Shown here: piece by piece, positions 25,916 through 34,354 of the stretch
Position numbering within the stretch: position 1 is the first letter of the stretch
Layout: each line of letters starts with the position of its first letter
NCBI RefSeq assembly: GCF_021655555.1
Contig: NZ_AP023086.1
Span: forward strand, 1,054,001-1,118,000
Source: Marinagarivorans cellulosilyticus
Lineage (GTDB): Bacteria; Pseudomonadota; Gammaproteobacteria; Pseudomonadales; Cellvibrionaceae
Reading direction: 5' to 3'
Length of the DNA stretch: 64,000 nt
Translations under genes and position numbers: made by a program
The notes under the pieces: model-generated
What the model saw: the letters and a program-made list of their open reading frames with translations, nothing else
Database searches by the model: none
Told to the model about the DNA's origin: nothing

Positions 25916-27424
25916 ATGTCTGAAAAACCTGCCGTCCCGCCGTTACCGCGTTACTTGTATCTTTCTGAGCAGGTGCGCGAGCTAGATAAGCTGCTTATCG
26001 AGGGGCATAAAACCCCCGGCATTGTATTGATGAAGCGCGCTGGCAGGGCAACGTTCGAGCTGCTTGAAAAGTTATTCCCGCACGGCTCTATCACTGTACT
26101 TTGTGGTGCGGGCAATAACGCTGGCGATGGCTATGTGGTGGCGGCACTGGCCGCGCAAGTGCGCCGCGATGTACAAATTTTAACCGTTTCCCCACCCGAA
26201 AAGCTAACTGGCGATGCGCGTCGCGCTTATTTATACGCTAAACAGGAAGGCGTAAATATTTTGCCGTATTCAACGGGTGCTGCCCGTCACTTACCCGATG
26301 GCTGCGTTATTGTGGATGCACTAGTCGGTACGGGTTTAAGTGGCGAATTGCGGGCTAATATTCAAGATGTGATTTGTGAAATTAATGAAACGCGCTTGCC
26401 GGTATTGGCCGTTGATGTGCCATCGGGTTTATGTGCTAACACTGGGCGAACGTTAGGCGAGGCTATCCGCGCTGTTGCGACCATTACGTTTATTGGTTGT
26501 AAGTTAGGTTTATTGACCGGCCGCGCGCCAGCGCTAACTGGCGATGTTTACTTTGACGGTTTAGGTGCCCCGCGCATTTTGTATTCGGCCTTTACACCCG
26601 CCGCTTTTTCGGTGGATTACACGGGGCTTAAACGCGAATTACCCTTTAAAGAAGCCGATGCGCACAAAGGTCAAAGCGGGCACGTTTTGGTGGTCGGTGG
26701 CGATTTGGGCATGGGCGGTGCGGCAATAATGACAGCCGAATCGGCAGCTTATTCTGGCTCGGGCATTGTGAGCTTGGCCACGCAGCTCGACCACGTTATG
26801 CCAGCACTTGTACGCAAGCCAGAAATTATGACCAAAGGCATTGATTCTGGCGGCCAGTTGGCGCCAATGCTACAGGCGGCTAGTGTTATTGCCGCTGGGC
26901 CGGGCTTGGGCCGCGGGAGTTGGTCAGAGCAATTATTGCAGCAAGTGCTAAAAACCACTAAGCCCTTGGTATTAGATGCTGATGCACTAAATTTATTGTC
27001 GGACTCGCTACATAATTATGCCGGCCGTGGTAATTGGGTGCTAACGCCGCACCCGGGCGAAGCGGCGCGCTTGCTGCACACCAATACCGCTGTTGTTCAG
27101 CAAAACCGTTTTGAAGCGGTTAGCGAAATTCAGAAAAAATACGGTGGTGTGGTGGTGCTAAAAGGCGCGGGTACATTAATTTGTGATGGCAAGCGCACGG
27201 TGGTAGCCAAAGTGGGCAACCCGGGCTTGGCCACTGCTGGCAGCGGCGATGTGCTAACGGGTATTATTGCTTCTTTAATTGGGCAGGGCTTAAGCTTGTC
27301 GTCGGCGGCGCAGTTAGGTGTTTGTGTGCACGGCGAGGCTGGTGATGCTTTGGCTGAAAAACATGGGCAATTTGGTTTGGGGGCAAGCGAGCTTGCGCCT
27401 TACGTTCGTCAAATTCTTAAGTAA
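25916..27424 (+). CDS. nnr: Bifunctional NAD(P)H-hydrate epimerase / ADP-dependent NAD(P)H-hydrate dehydratase
   Basis: The 502 residues join a YjeF_N epimerase domain (about 15-220; GAGNNAGDGYV near 64) and a ribokinase-like dehydratase domain (about 235-500; VVGGDLGMGGA, and catalytic Asp in AGSGDVLTG near 442). It repairs hydrated NADH and NADPH. It starts the rightward housekeeping block and is followed 21 bases later by tsaE, the order seen in many gammaproteobacteria. Confidence 0.95.
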   Translation: MSEKPAVPPLPRYLYLSEQVRELDKLLIEGHKTPGIVLMKRAGRATFELLEKLFPHGSITVLCGAGNNAGDGYVVAALAAQVRRDVQILTVSPPEKLTGDARRAYLYAKQEGVNILPYSTGAARHLPDGCVIVDALVGTGLSGELRANIQDVICEINETRLPVLAVDVPSGLCANTGRTLGEAIRAVATITFIGCKLGLLTGRAPALTGDVYFDGLGAPRILYSAFTPAAFSVDYTGLKRELPFKEADAHKGQSGHVLVVGGDLGMGGAAIMTAESAAYSGSGIVSLATQLDHVMPALVRKPEIMTKGIDSGGQLAPMLQAASVIAAGPGLGRGSWSEQLLQQVLKTTKPLVLDADALNLLSDSLHNYAGRGNWVLTPHPGEAARLLHTNTAVVQQNRFEAVSEIQKKYGGVVVLKGAGTLICDGKRTVVAKVGNPGLATAGSGDVLTGIIASLIGQGLSLSSAAQLGVCVHGEAGDALAEKHGQFGLGASELAPYVRQILK

Positions 27425-27445
27425 GTTAAGCGTAGAGCAATAGCC

Positions 27446-27928
27446 ATGAGTGATATGCCGGCTAATAATGAACAGTTGTCACTGTTTTTGCATAATGAGT
27501 TAGATACTGTGGCGTTGGGTCAAAAAATCGGCGCGGCGCTGCAAGGTTCTGCTGGTGTTATTTTTTTATCGGGTACGCTCGGTGCGGGTAAAACTACGTT
27601 TACCCGCGGCGTGTTAAAACATTACGGCCATTCAGGTGCGGTAAAAAGTCCGACATATACATTGGTCGAACCTTATCGTTTGGCTGAGCGAGATATTTAT
27701 CATTTTGATCTTTATCGCTTGGCGGACCCAGAAGAACTCGAGTATATGGGAATTAGAGAATACTTTGATGGTCAAGCATTGTGCATTGTTGAGTGGCCAG
27801 ATCAAGGCCAAGGCTTTTTGCCTAAGGCGGATCTCGTCATTAACCTGCTACCTTCAGGGGAAGGGCGCGAGGCGCAATTAATGGCCAATACTCGTGTGGG
27901 AAGTGCGGTAATACAGCAGTTAAACTAA
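27446..27928 (+). CDS. tsaE: tRNA threonylcarbamoyladenosine biosynthesis ATPase TsaE
   Basis: A 160-residue P-loop protein with Walker A GTLGAGKTTFTRG (about 43-55), then KSPTYTLVEPY and the HFDLYRL and IVEWPDQG segments typical of TsaE. It works with TsaB and TsaD in forming t6A37 of ANN-decoding tRNAs. Length and position between nnr and amiB are as expected. Confidence 0.95.
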   Translation: MSDMPANNEQLSLFLHNELDTVALGQKIGAALQGSAGVIFLSGTLGAGKTTFTRGVLKHYGHSGAVKSPTYTLVEPYRLAERDIYHFDLYRLADPEELEYMGIREYFDGQALCIVEWPDQGQGFLPKADLVINLLPSGEGREAQLMANTRVGSAVIQQLN

Positions 27929-28009
27929 TGAATGCGTACTAGGCGCGCTGTTTATGCCGTCTATTTTTTGTCAATTTCTCGGGAACGGATCTCGAACAGG
28001 GGGTTAGGC

Positions 28010-29365
28010 ATGTCGCGTAGGCGATGGCAAAAACCATTTTTATTGTCGGTGGTATTAGGCTTTATTGTATTTATTGGCAACGTTGCTGCCGTGCAGGCGG
28101 CACAAGTCGATAGTGTGCGGCTGTGGCGCGCGCCGGATAATACGCGTTTGGTGTTCGATTTGTCGGCATCGGCGGATCACAAATTATTCACTCTAGAAAA
28201 CCCTAGCCGAGTTGTTATTGATATTCACAATACCGAGCTTAAAAAAGGCTTTGGTGATGTTCCTATTGATGATACCCCCATTACTAAGATTCGCTATGGC
28301 GATCGTGGTAATGGAACATTGCGTGTGGTTTTAGATATGAGTGCGCCGGTTAAGCCGCGCAGTTTTTCTTTGCCTAACCACGGCGACAAGCCAGACCGCT
28401 TAGTGATAGACCTTTACGATGGTGATAAGCCCACGGTTAAAACGGTAACCGCAGTTAAAGAGGTATCCAATGGTAAACGCGATATTATTATTGCCATTGA
28501 TGCCGGCCACGGCGGTGAGGACCCTGGTGCACTAGGCCCCAAAAATTTGCGCGAAAAAGATGTGGTGCTAGCAATAGCGAAGCAAATGGCGCGCATGGTC
28601 GATAGCACTCCAGGTTACAAAGCTAAATTGATTCGTGATGGTGATTATTATATCCCCCTAAAAGAGCGCCGGAATAAAGCGCGCGATTTAAGGGCCGATT
28701 TATTTGTGTCTATTCATGCTGATGCATTCAAAAACCCGAAAGCGCGCGGCGCCTCTGTATTTGCGTTATCGCGCACCGGCGCAACCAGTGAAACAGCACG
28801 TTTTTTGGCCTCTAAAGAAAACGATGCCGATTTAATAGGTGGCGTGGGCGGCGTATCCTTAACGGATAAAGACAATATATTAGCCGGTGTATTAGTGGAT
28901 TTATCCATGACAGCCACCCTAACCAATAGCTTGCAAGTGGGAGATCACGTCTTAAAAAATATGGGGCGGATTTCCCGCTTACATAAAAAGCAAGTGGAAC
29001 AAGCTGGTTTTGCGGTGTTGAAGTCGCCAGATGTGCCTTCAATTTTGGTCGAGACGGGTTTTATTTCTAATCCACACGAAGCAAATAAGTTGGCAACCCA
29101 TAGCTACCGTAAATATATGGCTAAGGCAATTTTTGATGGTGTGAAGCATTACTTTGAACAACAGCCACCTGCCGATAGCTGGCTGGCTTGGCACCTCGAT
29201 AAAAAGCGTAAAAACTTGCCTTCGGAATACGTAATTGCCAAAGGCGATACCTTATCTGATATAGCAAAGCGCCACAGCGTGAGTGTGAAACGCTTGCAAG
29301 AATATAATCGCTTAAGCAATGCTTCTATTCAGGTAGGGCAGAAGCTGCAAATCCCTTCGAGTTAA
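28010..29365 (+). CDS. amiB: N-acetylmuramoyl-L-alanine amidase with AMIN and LysM domains
   Basis: I start at the ATG at 28010 because it has GGGGG upstream and gives a normal signal peptide (MSRRRWQK then a hydrophobic core ending AVQA); an in-frame ATG at 27932 would put 26 residues ahead of it. The protein of 451 residues has an AMIN septal-targeting domain (about 32-130), a zinc amidase_3 domain (about 155-375: DAGHGGEDPGA, NLREKDVV, VSIHADA and the catalytic Glu in VETGFISN) and a C-terminal LysM domain (about 403-450). It cleaves peptidoglycan stem peptides during daughter-cell separation. It precedes mutL in relatives, but a Fec system lies between them here. Confidence 0.93.
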   Translation: MSRRRWQKPFLLSVVLGFIVFIGNVAAVQAAQVDSVRLWRAPDNTRLVFDLSASADHKLFTLENPSRVVIDIHNTELKKGFGDVPIDDTPITKIRYGDRGNGTLRVVLDMSAPVKPRSFSLPNHGDKPDRLVIDLYDGDKPTVKTVTAVKEVSNGKRDIIIAIDAGHGGEDPGALGPKNLREKDVVLAIAKQMARMVDSTPGYKAKLIRDGDYYIPLKERRNKARDLRADLFVSIHADAFKNPKARGASVFALSRTGATSETARFLASKENDADLIGGVGGVSLTDKDNILAGVLVDLSMTATLTNSLQVGDHVLKNMGRISRLHKKQVEQAGFAVLKSPDVPSILVETGFISNPHEANKLATHSYRKYMAKAIFDGVKHYFEQQPPADSWLAWHLDKKRKNLPSEYVIAKGDTLSDIAKRHSVSVKRLQEYNRLSNASIQVGQKLQIPSS

Positions 29366-29383
29366 ACCTGCAAAGGGCTGGCA

Positions 29384-29411
29384 CCGGTTTAAAAGCTTAA
29401 GCTTAAACCGG
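29384..29411. terminator. Palindrome shared by the convergent amiB and receptor genes
   Basis: CCGGTTTAA at 29384-29392 is inverted at 29403-29411, with a further self-complementary AAGCTTAAGC centre. It lies 18 bases past the amiB stop and overlaps the last codons of the leftward receptor gene. It probably serves as the 3' end for one or both transcripts. Confidence 0.5.
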
Positions 29412-31938
29412 CAATAAAGGTGCGGCCCATTCCTGTATTCGAGCGTAGATGGCCTGCGCTTGATTCGTAATAATCGGTATCCAATACATTTTTAATATCG
29501 GCGCGCAATTGCAACTGTGAATTGCCAAGCTGCCAGTCGTAAACGGCACCTAAATCTATAACGTTAAAAGATTGTAAAATTTGCTGGTTGGCATCGTCGC
29601 CAAAGCGGTCGCTTACGTGCAGCATATTTAATGTGAAGCTTAGTGGTAGGTTAGCGTTTATACCTGTGGGGCGGTAATTCATAAAAACATTCAGCATAAT
29701 GTCGGCGACGTGTGCTGGTGTATTACCTGCGTTATTGCCTTGGGTAATTTGCGCATCGAGAAAAGAGAGTGCGGTAACAATATTTAGGTTGTCTTTGGGT
29801 TGGTATGTCATGTCTATATCCCAACCGGTTACCGATTGTTCTGCTTGCACGATGGCGCGCCTTACACCATCCCAAATTTGAATATCTACAATGTTTTCTT
29901 TATGAATGCGATAAACCGACGATGTCCCGCTCAAGCCGCTAGCAAGGGAAAAAAGTTTGAGGCCTAGCTCGTATTGATCGGACTTTTCAGGCTCGTCAAT
30001 GATGCTGCCAATGTCGTCAATTATATAATTAGGTTTTACCCCTTGGGCATAGCTTGCGTATAGCGAGTAGTTATCTGCGGCTTTAAAAACAAGCCCTAGC
30101 TGTGCCGTTGTTTCTTTAAAGGTGGGAAGGTCGATTGCAGAATTACTTTCGGGTGTTTGCAATTGCGCTTTGGAAACCATGTGACGACCGCCAACCGAAG
30201 CTACCCAATTGGCGTTAAATTCCAAGCTGTTTTGTAGATAAATACCGTAGTCGTGGTACTTCAGGTTTTGGTGGCGGGTGGTGAGCGTGCCTAAAATGAA
30301 ACGTTCGGCAGTGACTGCCTCTGGGGTGTTGTTATCGTCGAGTGCAATGCGCTCTATATCTTCACGCTGCTCTAGCGTTAAGCTTTCGTCTACGGTTTGG
30401 GCGTGGCTGTCTATACCGAATAGCACGTGGTTGGTTAAGCCCAGTAAGGTTGGCGAGCCTTGAATATTAATAGTAAAGGCTTGGCTATCGATATCGGCAT
30501 TTTCGTCGTAAATACTTTGTATCTTGGCAATTTTAGTTGTTTGGTCGTCATCTGCGGTTGCTTGAAGGGGGATTTCGCCGGCCACAATGACAACGCCGGG
30601 GTTAACTTCATCAGGGCGAACCAGCGGGCTGGTAGTGATAAAAATATCGCTGTCGCCGCGCACGCCCGATTGTTCTTCGTTTAAAGAGGAAGCTTGCCCC
30701 CGTATTTGCCAGCTATTATGCAGGGCATAATGAAACGAGCCATTCCATAGGGCGAGTTTGGCATCAAAGTTGGGTTTGGCTTGGCGTGCGGTTTGCGCTA
30801 AAGCAAATACATCGACGGCATCGCCAACCGGTGAAAAAATAATACTGCCTTGATCGCGCTGGTAGCTAGAATCTTGTTGCAAATACGCTAGCTCAACATG
30901 TGCTTTTTCATTTGGCGCAAACCGCAGTGCTGGGTAATAGGCTGTTTTTTCGCCGTCGTTTTGGTCTTTTAAGCTATCAAAGGTTTCGTGTGCGGCAATT
31001 AACCGGTATGCGATTGCCGCGTTTTTATCCAGTGCGCCTGTAATGTCGGCTTCTTGATGTTGGTAGCCACCGCTGCCACTGCGAAGGCCGAATTTGCGAT
31101 GCTGCTTTTGTTGCGGGCTTTTACCCACAAGGTTAACAATACCGCCTGGCTCGGCTTGCCCGTAACGCAAAGTCGAGGGGCCTTTTAAAATTTCGGCTTG
31201 TTCTACTACTGCTGGTAAAACTTTAGTGCCTAACTGTTCGTCCAGTCTAAAGCCTTGCCAATAAAGCGCGTTGCGGGGAAAACCACGGATATAAAAATCA
31301 TCGTTGGTATCGGCTAATCCGTCGGCAGGCGTAATACTGCTGCTGTTGCGTAGCAGCTCCATAATATCGGTAGGGGCTTGATCTTCAATTAGCGCTTGCG
31401 GAAGAACGCTTAAAAATCGCGCGGTATCGTAAATAGATAAGCCATTATGTACTTGCGAGCTGGTAACCGTATTGTAGCGATGCGGTAAATGCACACCGGT
31501 AACGATGACCTCCTCCACAAGTGGCGCAATGGTTGTTGGCGCTAGTTCACCTGATGGTTCGGAATTTTCAGCTGTTATGCGCTCGTGAATGACAATGCGT
31601 TTAGCATCGGCTTGGTAGCTAAAATCGAGGGGGGCGTGGGCCAATAAGTGGCGCAGGGCTTTTTCAGTGGGGTAGCCACCAATAATAGGGCTGGAATAAA
31701 TACCGGCGACTTTATCTTGCTGAACAACCACTGATAAACCTGATTGCAGTGAAAATTCCAGCAGTGCTTGGCCTAAGGGTAATACTGGTAAATCGTAATA
31801 AATAATGGCGGGTTGTACGCTTGGCGTTGCTAGCGGCTCCGCACTAGAGGACATGCAAGTTAGTGATAAAGCAAAACTATAAGTGAGGGCAGCGGCTTGC
31901 ACGGCAGTTCGAAAATGGCGGGTAGAAACTACAAACAT
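29389..31938 (-). CDS. TonB-dependent siderophore receptor with STN signalling domain (FecA/FpvA type)
   Basis: The 849 residues comprise a signal peptide (to about 33), an STN domain (about 46-113: IIYYDLPVLPLGQALLEFS...GLSVVV...GGYPTEKALRHLL), a TonB-box-like VEEVIVTG, plug domain (about 160-285: GFPRNALYWQGFRLDEQLGTKV, GQAEPGGIVNLVGK) and a C-terminal barrel ending in LSLSF. The STN domain passes the ligand signal to a FecR anti-sigma factor, and the adjacent fecR and fecI genes complete this three-part surface-signalling system. The plug motif pattern matches ferric-hydroxamate/pyoverdine-type receptors, but the ligand cannot be told from sequence. Confidence 0.9.
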   Translation of the reverse strand: MFVVSTRHFRTAVQAAALTYSFALSLTCMSSSAEPLATPSVQPAIIYYDLPVLPLGQALLEFSLQSGLSVVVQQDKVAGIYSSPIIGGYPTEKALRHLLAHAPLDFSYQADAKRIVIHERITAENSEPSGELAPTTIAPLVEEVIVTGVHLPHRYNTVTSSQVHNGLSIYDTARFLSVLPQALIEDQAPTDIMELLRNSSSITPADGLADTNDDFYIRGFPRNALYWQGFRLDEQLGTKVLPAVVEQAEILKGPSTLRYGQAEPGGIVNLVGKSPQQKQHRKFGLRSGSGGYQHQEADITGALDKNAAIAYRLIAAHETFDSLKDQNDGEKTAYYPALRFAPNEKAHVELAYLQQDSSYQRDQGSIIFSPVGDAVDVFALAQTARQAKPNFDAKLALWNGSFHYALHNSWQIRGQASSLNEEQSGVRGDSDIFITTSPLVRPDEVNPGVVIVAGEIPLQATADDDQTTKIAKIQSIYDENADIDSQAFTINIQGSPTLLGLTNHVLFGIDSHAQTVDESLTLEQREDIERIALDDNNTPEAVTAERFILGTLTTRHQNLKYHDYGIYLQNSLEFNANWVASVGGRHMVSKAQLQTPESNSAIDLPTFKETTAQLGLVFKAADNYSLYASYAQGVKPNYIIDDIGSIIDEPEKSDQYELGLKLFSLASGLSGTSSVYRIHKENIVDIQIWDGVRRAIVQAEQSVTGWDIDMTYQPKDNLNIVTALSFLDAQITQGNNAGNTPAHVADIMLNVFMNYRPTGINANLPLSFTLNMLHVSDRFGDDANQQILQSFNVIDLGAVYDWQLGNSQLQLRADIKNVLDTDYYESSAGHLRSNTGMGRTFIAGLSLSF

Positions 31939-32041
31939 AATTCATCCATAAGCTTTTCGTATCAAAAGCTCACGTTTAAGAAAAGGGTTAGGGGGTGAGC
32001 CTAGTCGTATAGCGGTTCGGTACCCTTATGAGTGTTGACCC

Positions 32042-32068
32042 GAAAAAAACGCCGAGTCCTTTCGGCGT
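32042..32068 (-). terminator. Intrinsic terminator between fecR and the receptor gene
   Basis: Read leftward, ACGCCGA and TCGGCGT form a 7-bp stem around the loop AAGGAC, followed by seven T residues. It separates fecR from the receptor gene or ends the candidate RNA above. Confidence 0.8.
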
Positions 32069-32280
32069 ATCATCACACAAAAAGCGGGGGTGGGCATAAC
32101 AGCCCAACGCTTTCGCGTGATACCTGACTCCTTTTATTGAACCCTTCCTTAAAATTTGTGTACGGTCATGACTATCCTGCCTTATTTAATCCTTTGCCTG
32201 TGGCACTTTCCGTAGTCCTTGAGATTCCATTTCGCCTGCTTGGCTTGCGTTCTCTACAGGTAAAACACGGCAGAATCAAA
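32042..32280 (-). ncRNA. Candidate structured small RNA or leader, GGA-rich, ending in an intrinsic terminator
   Basis: This 390-bp gap between fecR and the receptor gene holds no gene on either strand. Read leftward, it has eight GGA trinucleotides between 32228 and 32057, most in an ANGGA context. A long outer pair (GTATCAC near 32122 with GTGATAC near 32068) encloses a GGGC/GCCC hairpin. A terminator stem then presents AAGGAC in its loop. An AT-rich promoter-like stretch lies at 32285-32330. This resembles CsrA/RsmA-sequestering RNAs, but it could also be a structured 5' leader of the receptor mRNA. The 5' end is a guess. Confidence 0.4.
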
Positions 32281-32332
32281 ACCCCTCATAAATAAATTAA
32301 TATTTTTTTAAATAGTACAAAAATCAAACGCA

Positions 32333-33334
32333 TCACTTGGTTTGCATACGATTTTGTGGTGCTAGTGGGCTTGCGCTGGTTAATACGGCACTACCATCGT
32401 TTTGGTAACTTAGTTTAAGTGATAGTGATTGGCTGAGGGTGGCTAATGCTTGTTCGAAATTCTCGAGCTGAATGACTGCCATAACTGTTTGTTGTTCTAG
32501 CTGTGGATCGGCCAAGGTAATGGGTCTGCCGAAATAATCGGCAAGTGTTTGCGTAACTTCGGCTAAAGGCTCGCCTTTAAAAATAAAGCGCGTTTGGCGC
32601 CAGGCTAAAGAATCTTTGGCGTTTACATTAAGTGGTGGCTTACCTGCGGCGGCATGTTGAAAATCTAATTGTTGATTTGCAGTAAGTTCAACCGCTTGTG
32701 TGTTAATAGGTGCTACAGCGACTCGGCCTTCAAGCACCGTAACTTGCGGGCTGGGCGTTGCTAGGCTAACGGCAAACTGCGTACCTAATACGGTAATTTT
32801 GCCGCTAGGGGTTTGGATGATAAATGGCCGCGCGGCATCCTTGGCGACATCAAAAAAAGCTTCGCCTTGCTGCAGCTCCAATGCGCGTTTGTGGTTGGAA
32901 AGCGCTACGCTAATACGCGAGTTTGGTTGCAGTACTAGCTGGCTGCCGTCGGCTAGAGTAAAGCTTTGGCGCTCGCCCTCGGGGGTAAAGTAAAGCTCTG
33001 GTGCCGCAGGGCGCAAAATAATAAACATCGCCAATACACAGGCTGTAATTAGCGGGCTGGCAATCCATAGGGTAGGCCATTGCCACTTGTTAGATTTAGC
33101 TTGGTTTGCATGTTTTGCTGCTTGTGCAGCTGCCGCCCCTTCATTTTGCCAAAGCGCTTCTGCTGCTATATACGCGCGCTGATGACTTGGGTGGCTTTGT
33201 AGCCACACCGTAAAGGCTTGCTCTTCGGCAGCGCTTAAATCGGGTGCTTGCAAACGAGCCAGCCACGCGAGCGCTTGCTTATGCACGTGGCGCTGCAGCA
33301 TGCGGTTAAGCTGTTTGCGAACAATGGATTTCAT
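32333..33334 (-). CDS. fecR: FecR-family anti-sigma factor / signal transducer
   Basis: The 333 residues include an N-terminal cytoplasmic DUF4880 domain (about 15-65: ALAWLARLQAPDLSAAEEQAFTVWL...HPSHQRAY), one transmembrane helix (about 92-110: ITACVLAMFIIL), and a periplasmic FecR domain (about 120-215: FTLADGSQLVLQPNSRISV...VLGTQFAVS). The C-terminal part (about 240-320) is STN-like and should contact the receptor's signalling domain. It controls the ECF sigma factor encoded 64 bases upstream in the same direction. Confidence 0.92.
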   Translation of the reverse strand: MKSIVRKQLNRMLQRHVHKQALAWLARLQAPDLSAAEEQAFTVWLQSHPSHQRAYIAAEALWQNEGAAAAQAAKHANQAKSNKWQWPTLWIASPLITACVLAMFIILRPAAPELYFTPEGERQSFTLADGSQLVLQPNSRISVALSNHKRALELQQGEAFFDVAKDAARPFIIQTPSGKITVLGTQFAVSLATPSPQVTVLEGRVAVAPINTQAVELTANQQLDFQHAAAGKPPLNVNAKDSLAWRQTRFIFKGEPLAEVTQTLADYFGRPITLADPQLEQQTVMAVIQLENFEQALATLSQSLSLKLSYQNDGSAVLTSASPLAPQNRMQTK

Positions 33335-33398
33335 GGTCTTCTCACTTGCTGCGCCTTTATGCGCACTGGATCGTTACCCTTACAACACCGCACGGCCA

Positions 33399-33887
33399 TT
33401 AGTCCTCATCGTTTTCGCGTAATATTTTTAATGTTTTCATCATGTGTTTTTCTACGCTGCTTACCGAAATCTTTAACTCATGGCTGATGGCTGCATAGGT
33501 TTTGCCTTCAATGCGACTCATATAAAACACCTGCTGAGTGGTTGTGGGCAGTTTGGTAACTGTCGCACGGATATGTTCTAACGCATCTTCTGCGATTACG
33601 CTGCGCTCGAGCGACACTGTAGTGGCCGTATCGTCGCATTGTTGTAGGTAGCTACTGTGGTGGTTGCCTTGGCGAAGCCGGTTTAACGCTAGATTATGTG
33701 CGGTTTTGTAAAGGTAGGCGCGCGGGTTTTCGAGGGTTTCGGCTGACTCCACATTCATCATGTTATGGAAGGTATCTTGGACGATTTCTTCGGCGTCATC
33801 GGGGCTGCCTAATTTTCGCAGGGCAAAACGCAGCAGCTCTTCTTTGTGCTTTGCGTATAGCAATTTTAAAAACGAAAATTTCTTCAT
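33399..33887 (-). CDS. fecI: ECF sigma factor, FecI type
   Basis: From the ATG at 33887 the protein is 162 residues (MKKFSFLKLLYAKHKEELLRF). It has sigma region 2 (about 10-75, GSPDDAEEIVQDTFHNMM) and region 4 (about 105-160, KTYAAISHELKISVSSVEKHM). A longer frame runs back to 34145, but its extra 86 residues are not sigma-like and a TATAAT lies upstream of 33887, so the short form is chosen. It should direct RNA polymerase to the receptor promoter when the matching siderophore is sensed. Fur control is expected for the family but I see no clear box. Confidence 0.9.
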   Translation of the reverse strand: MKKFSFLKLLYAKHKEELLRFALRKLGSPDDAEEIVQDTFHNMMNVESAETLENPRAYLYKTAHNLALNRLRQGNHHSSYLQQCDDTATTVSLERSVIAEDALEHIRATVTKLPTTTQQVFYMSRIEGKTYAAISHELKISVSSVEKHMMKTLKILRENDED

Positions 33888-33920
33888 AAAAACAATAAGC
33901 GCCCGGCATTCGTGCGGCGC

Positions 33921-33926
33921 ATTATA
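33921..33926 (-). promoter_or_regulatory. Likely -10 element for fecI
   Basis: A perfect TATAAT on the leftward strand lies 34 bases upstream of the chosen fecI start. A -35 hexamer is not clear. Its position supports translation from 33887. Confidence 0.5.
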
Positions 33927-33929
33927 ACG

Positions 33930-34354
33930 AGGGATTCTAAGATTACGTCTACTGGCATCTCTAAAAATGCACTTTTTCCGCGATAGCGGCATCAGCTCCG
34001 TCCTCGAGTCCTCACAAATTGGAGGATCAATTTGCACAGCTTGCTGCCCTAAGGGTGAAGCGCATGGATGCGCTGAATGATTTACACCACGTAAACTGCG
34101 GCTCTCGGCTTTGGCTTCCTGCGTCGCTCTACCTCCTGAATCCATTCAGTCGTCCGGGCGGTGCTTCTTTGCTCTCACAAAAAAATTACTATTTTTAGAG
34201 GTGCCCTACTGTTAAATGTAAATACTGTGCGGTGGCAGCGTTATAGTTTGGGTTGCGCTATTTTGGCTGCACTCTTTTTGTTCCGCCTTTTACCCTTAGT
34301 GGCGCCCCTTGCGTTAGAATTGCGACCTTAAATTTTATAGAGCGTTGAGTGTCG
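33930..34354. other. Intergenic region upstream of fecI and mutL with several small hairpins
   Basis: There is no gene. Short perfect hairpins are present on either strand, for example AGCGCATCCATGCGCT near 34060 and a CAAATT/AATTTG pair near 34015-34035. The block 33985-34150 is more GC-rich than its flanks and looks like a dispersed non-coding repeat of the kind found between genes in marine gammaproteobacteria. That needs a genome-wide match to confirm. The mutL promoter should lie in the AT-rich last 150 bases. Confidence 0.4.

Noticed and set aside
32180..32225. Similarity of GGAAAGTGCCACAG (leftward strand) to a conserved part of bacterial RNase P RNA
   Set aside because: The other universally conserved RNase P segments and the length of about 350 nt are missing, and the gene is expected elsewhere. 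Kept only as part of the unnamed RNA candidate.
32180..32260. Possible glycine, cyclic-di-GMP or cobalamin riboswitch upstream of the receptor
   Set aside because: Fragments such as CAGGCAAAGGA recall these families, but the ordered consensus elements could not be laid out for any of them.
33888..34145. N-terminal extension of the fecI frame
   Set aside because: The extra 86 residues are unlike sigma factors and a TATAAT promoter element lies inside this stretch, so translation starts at 33887.
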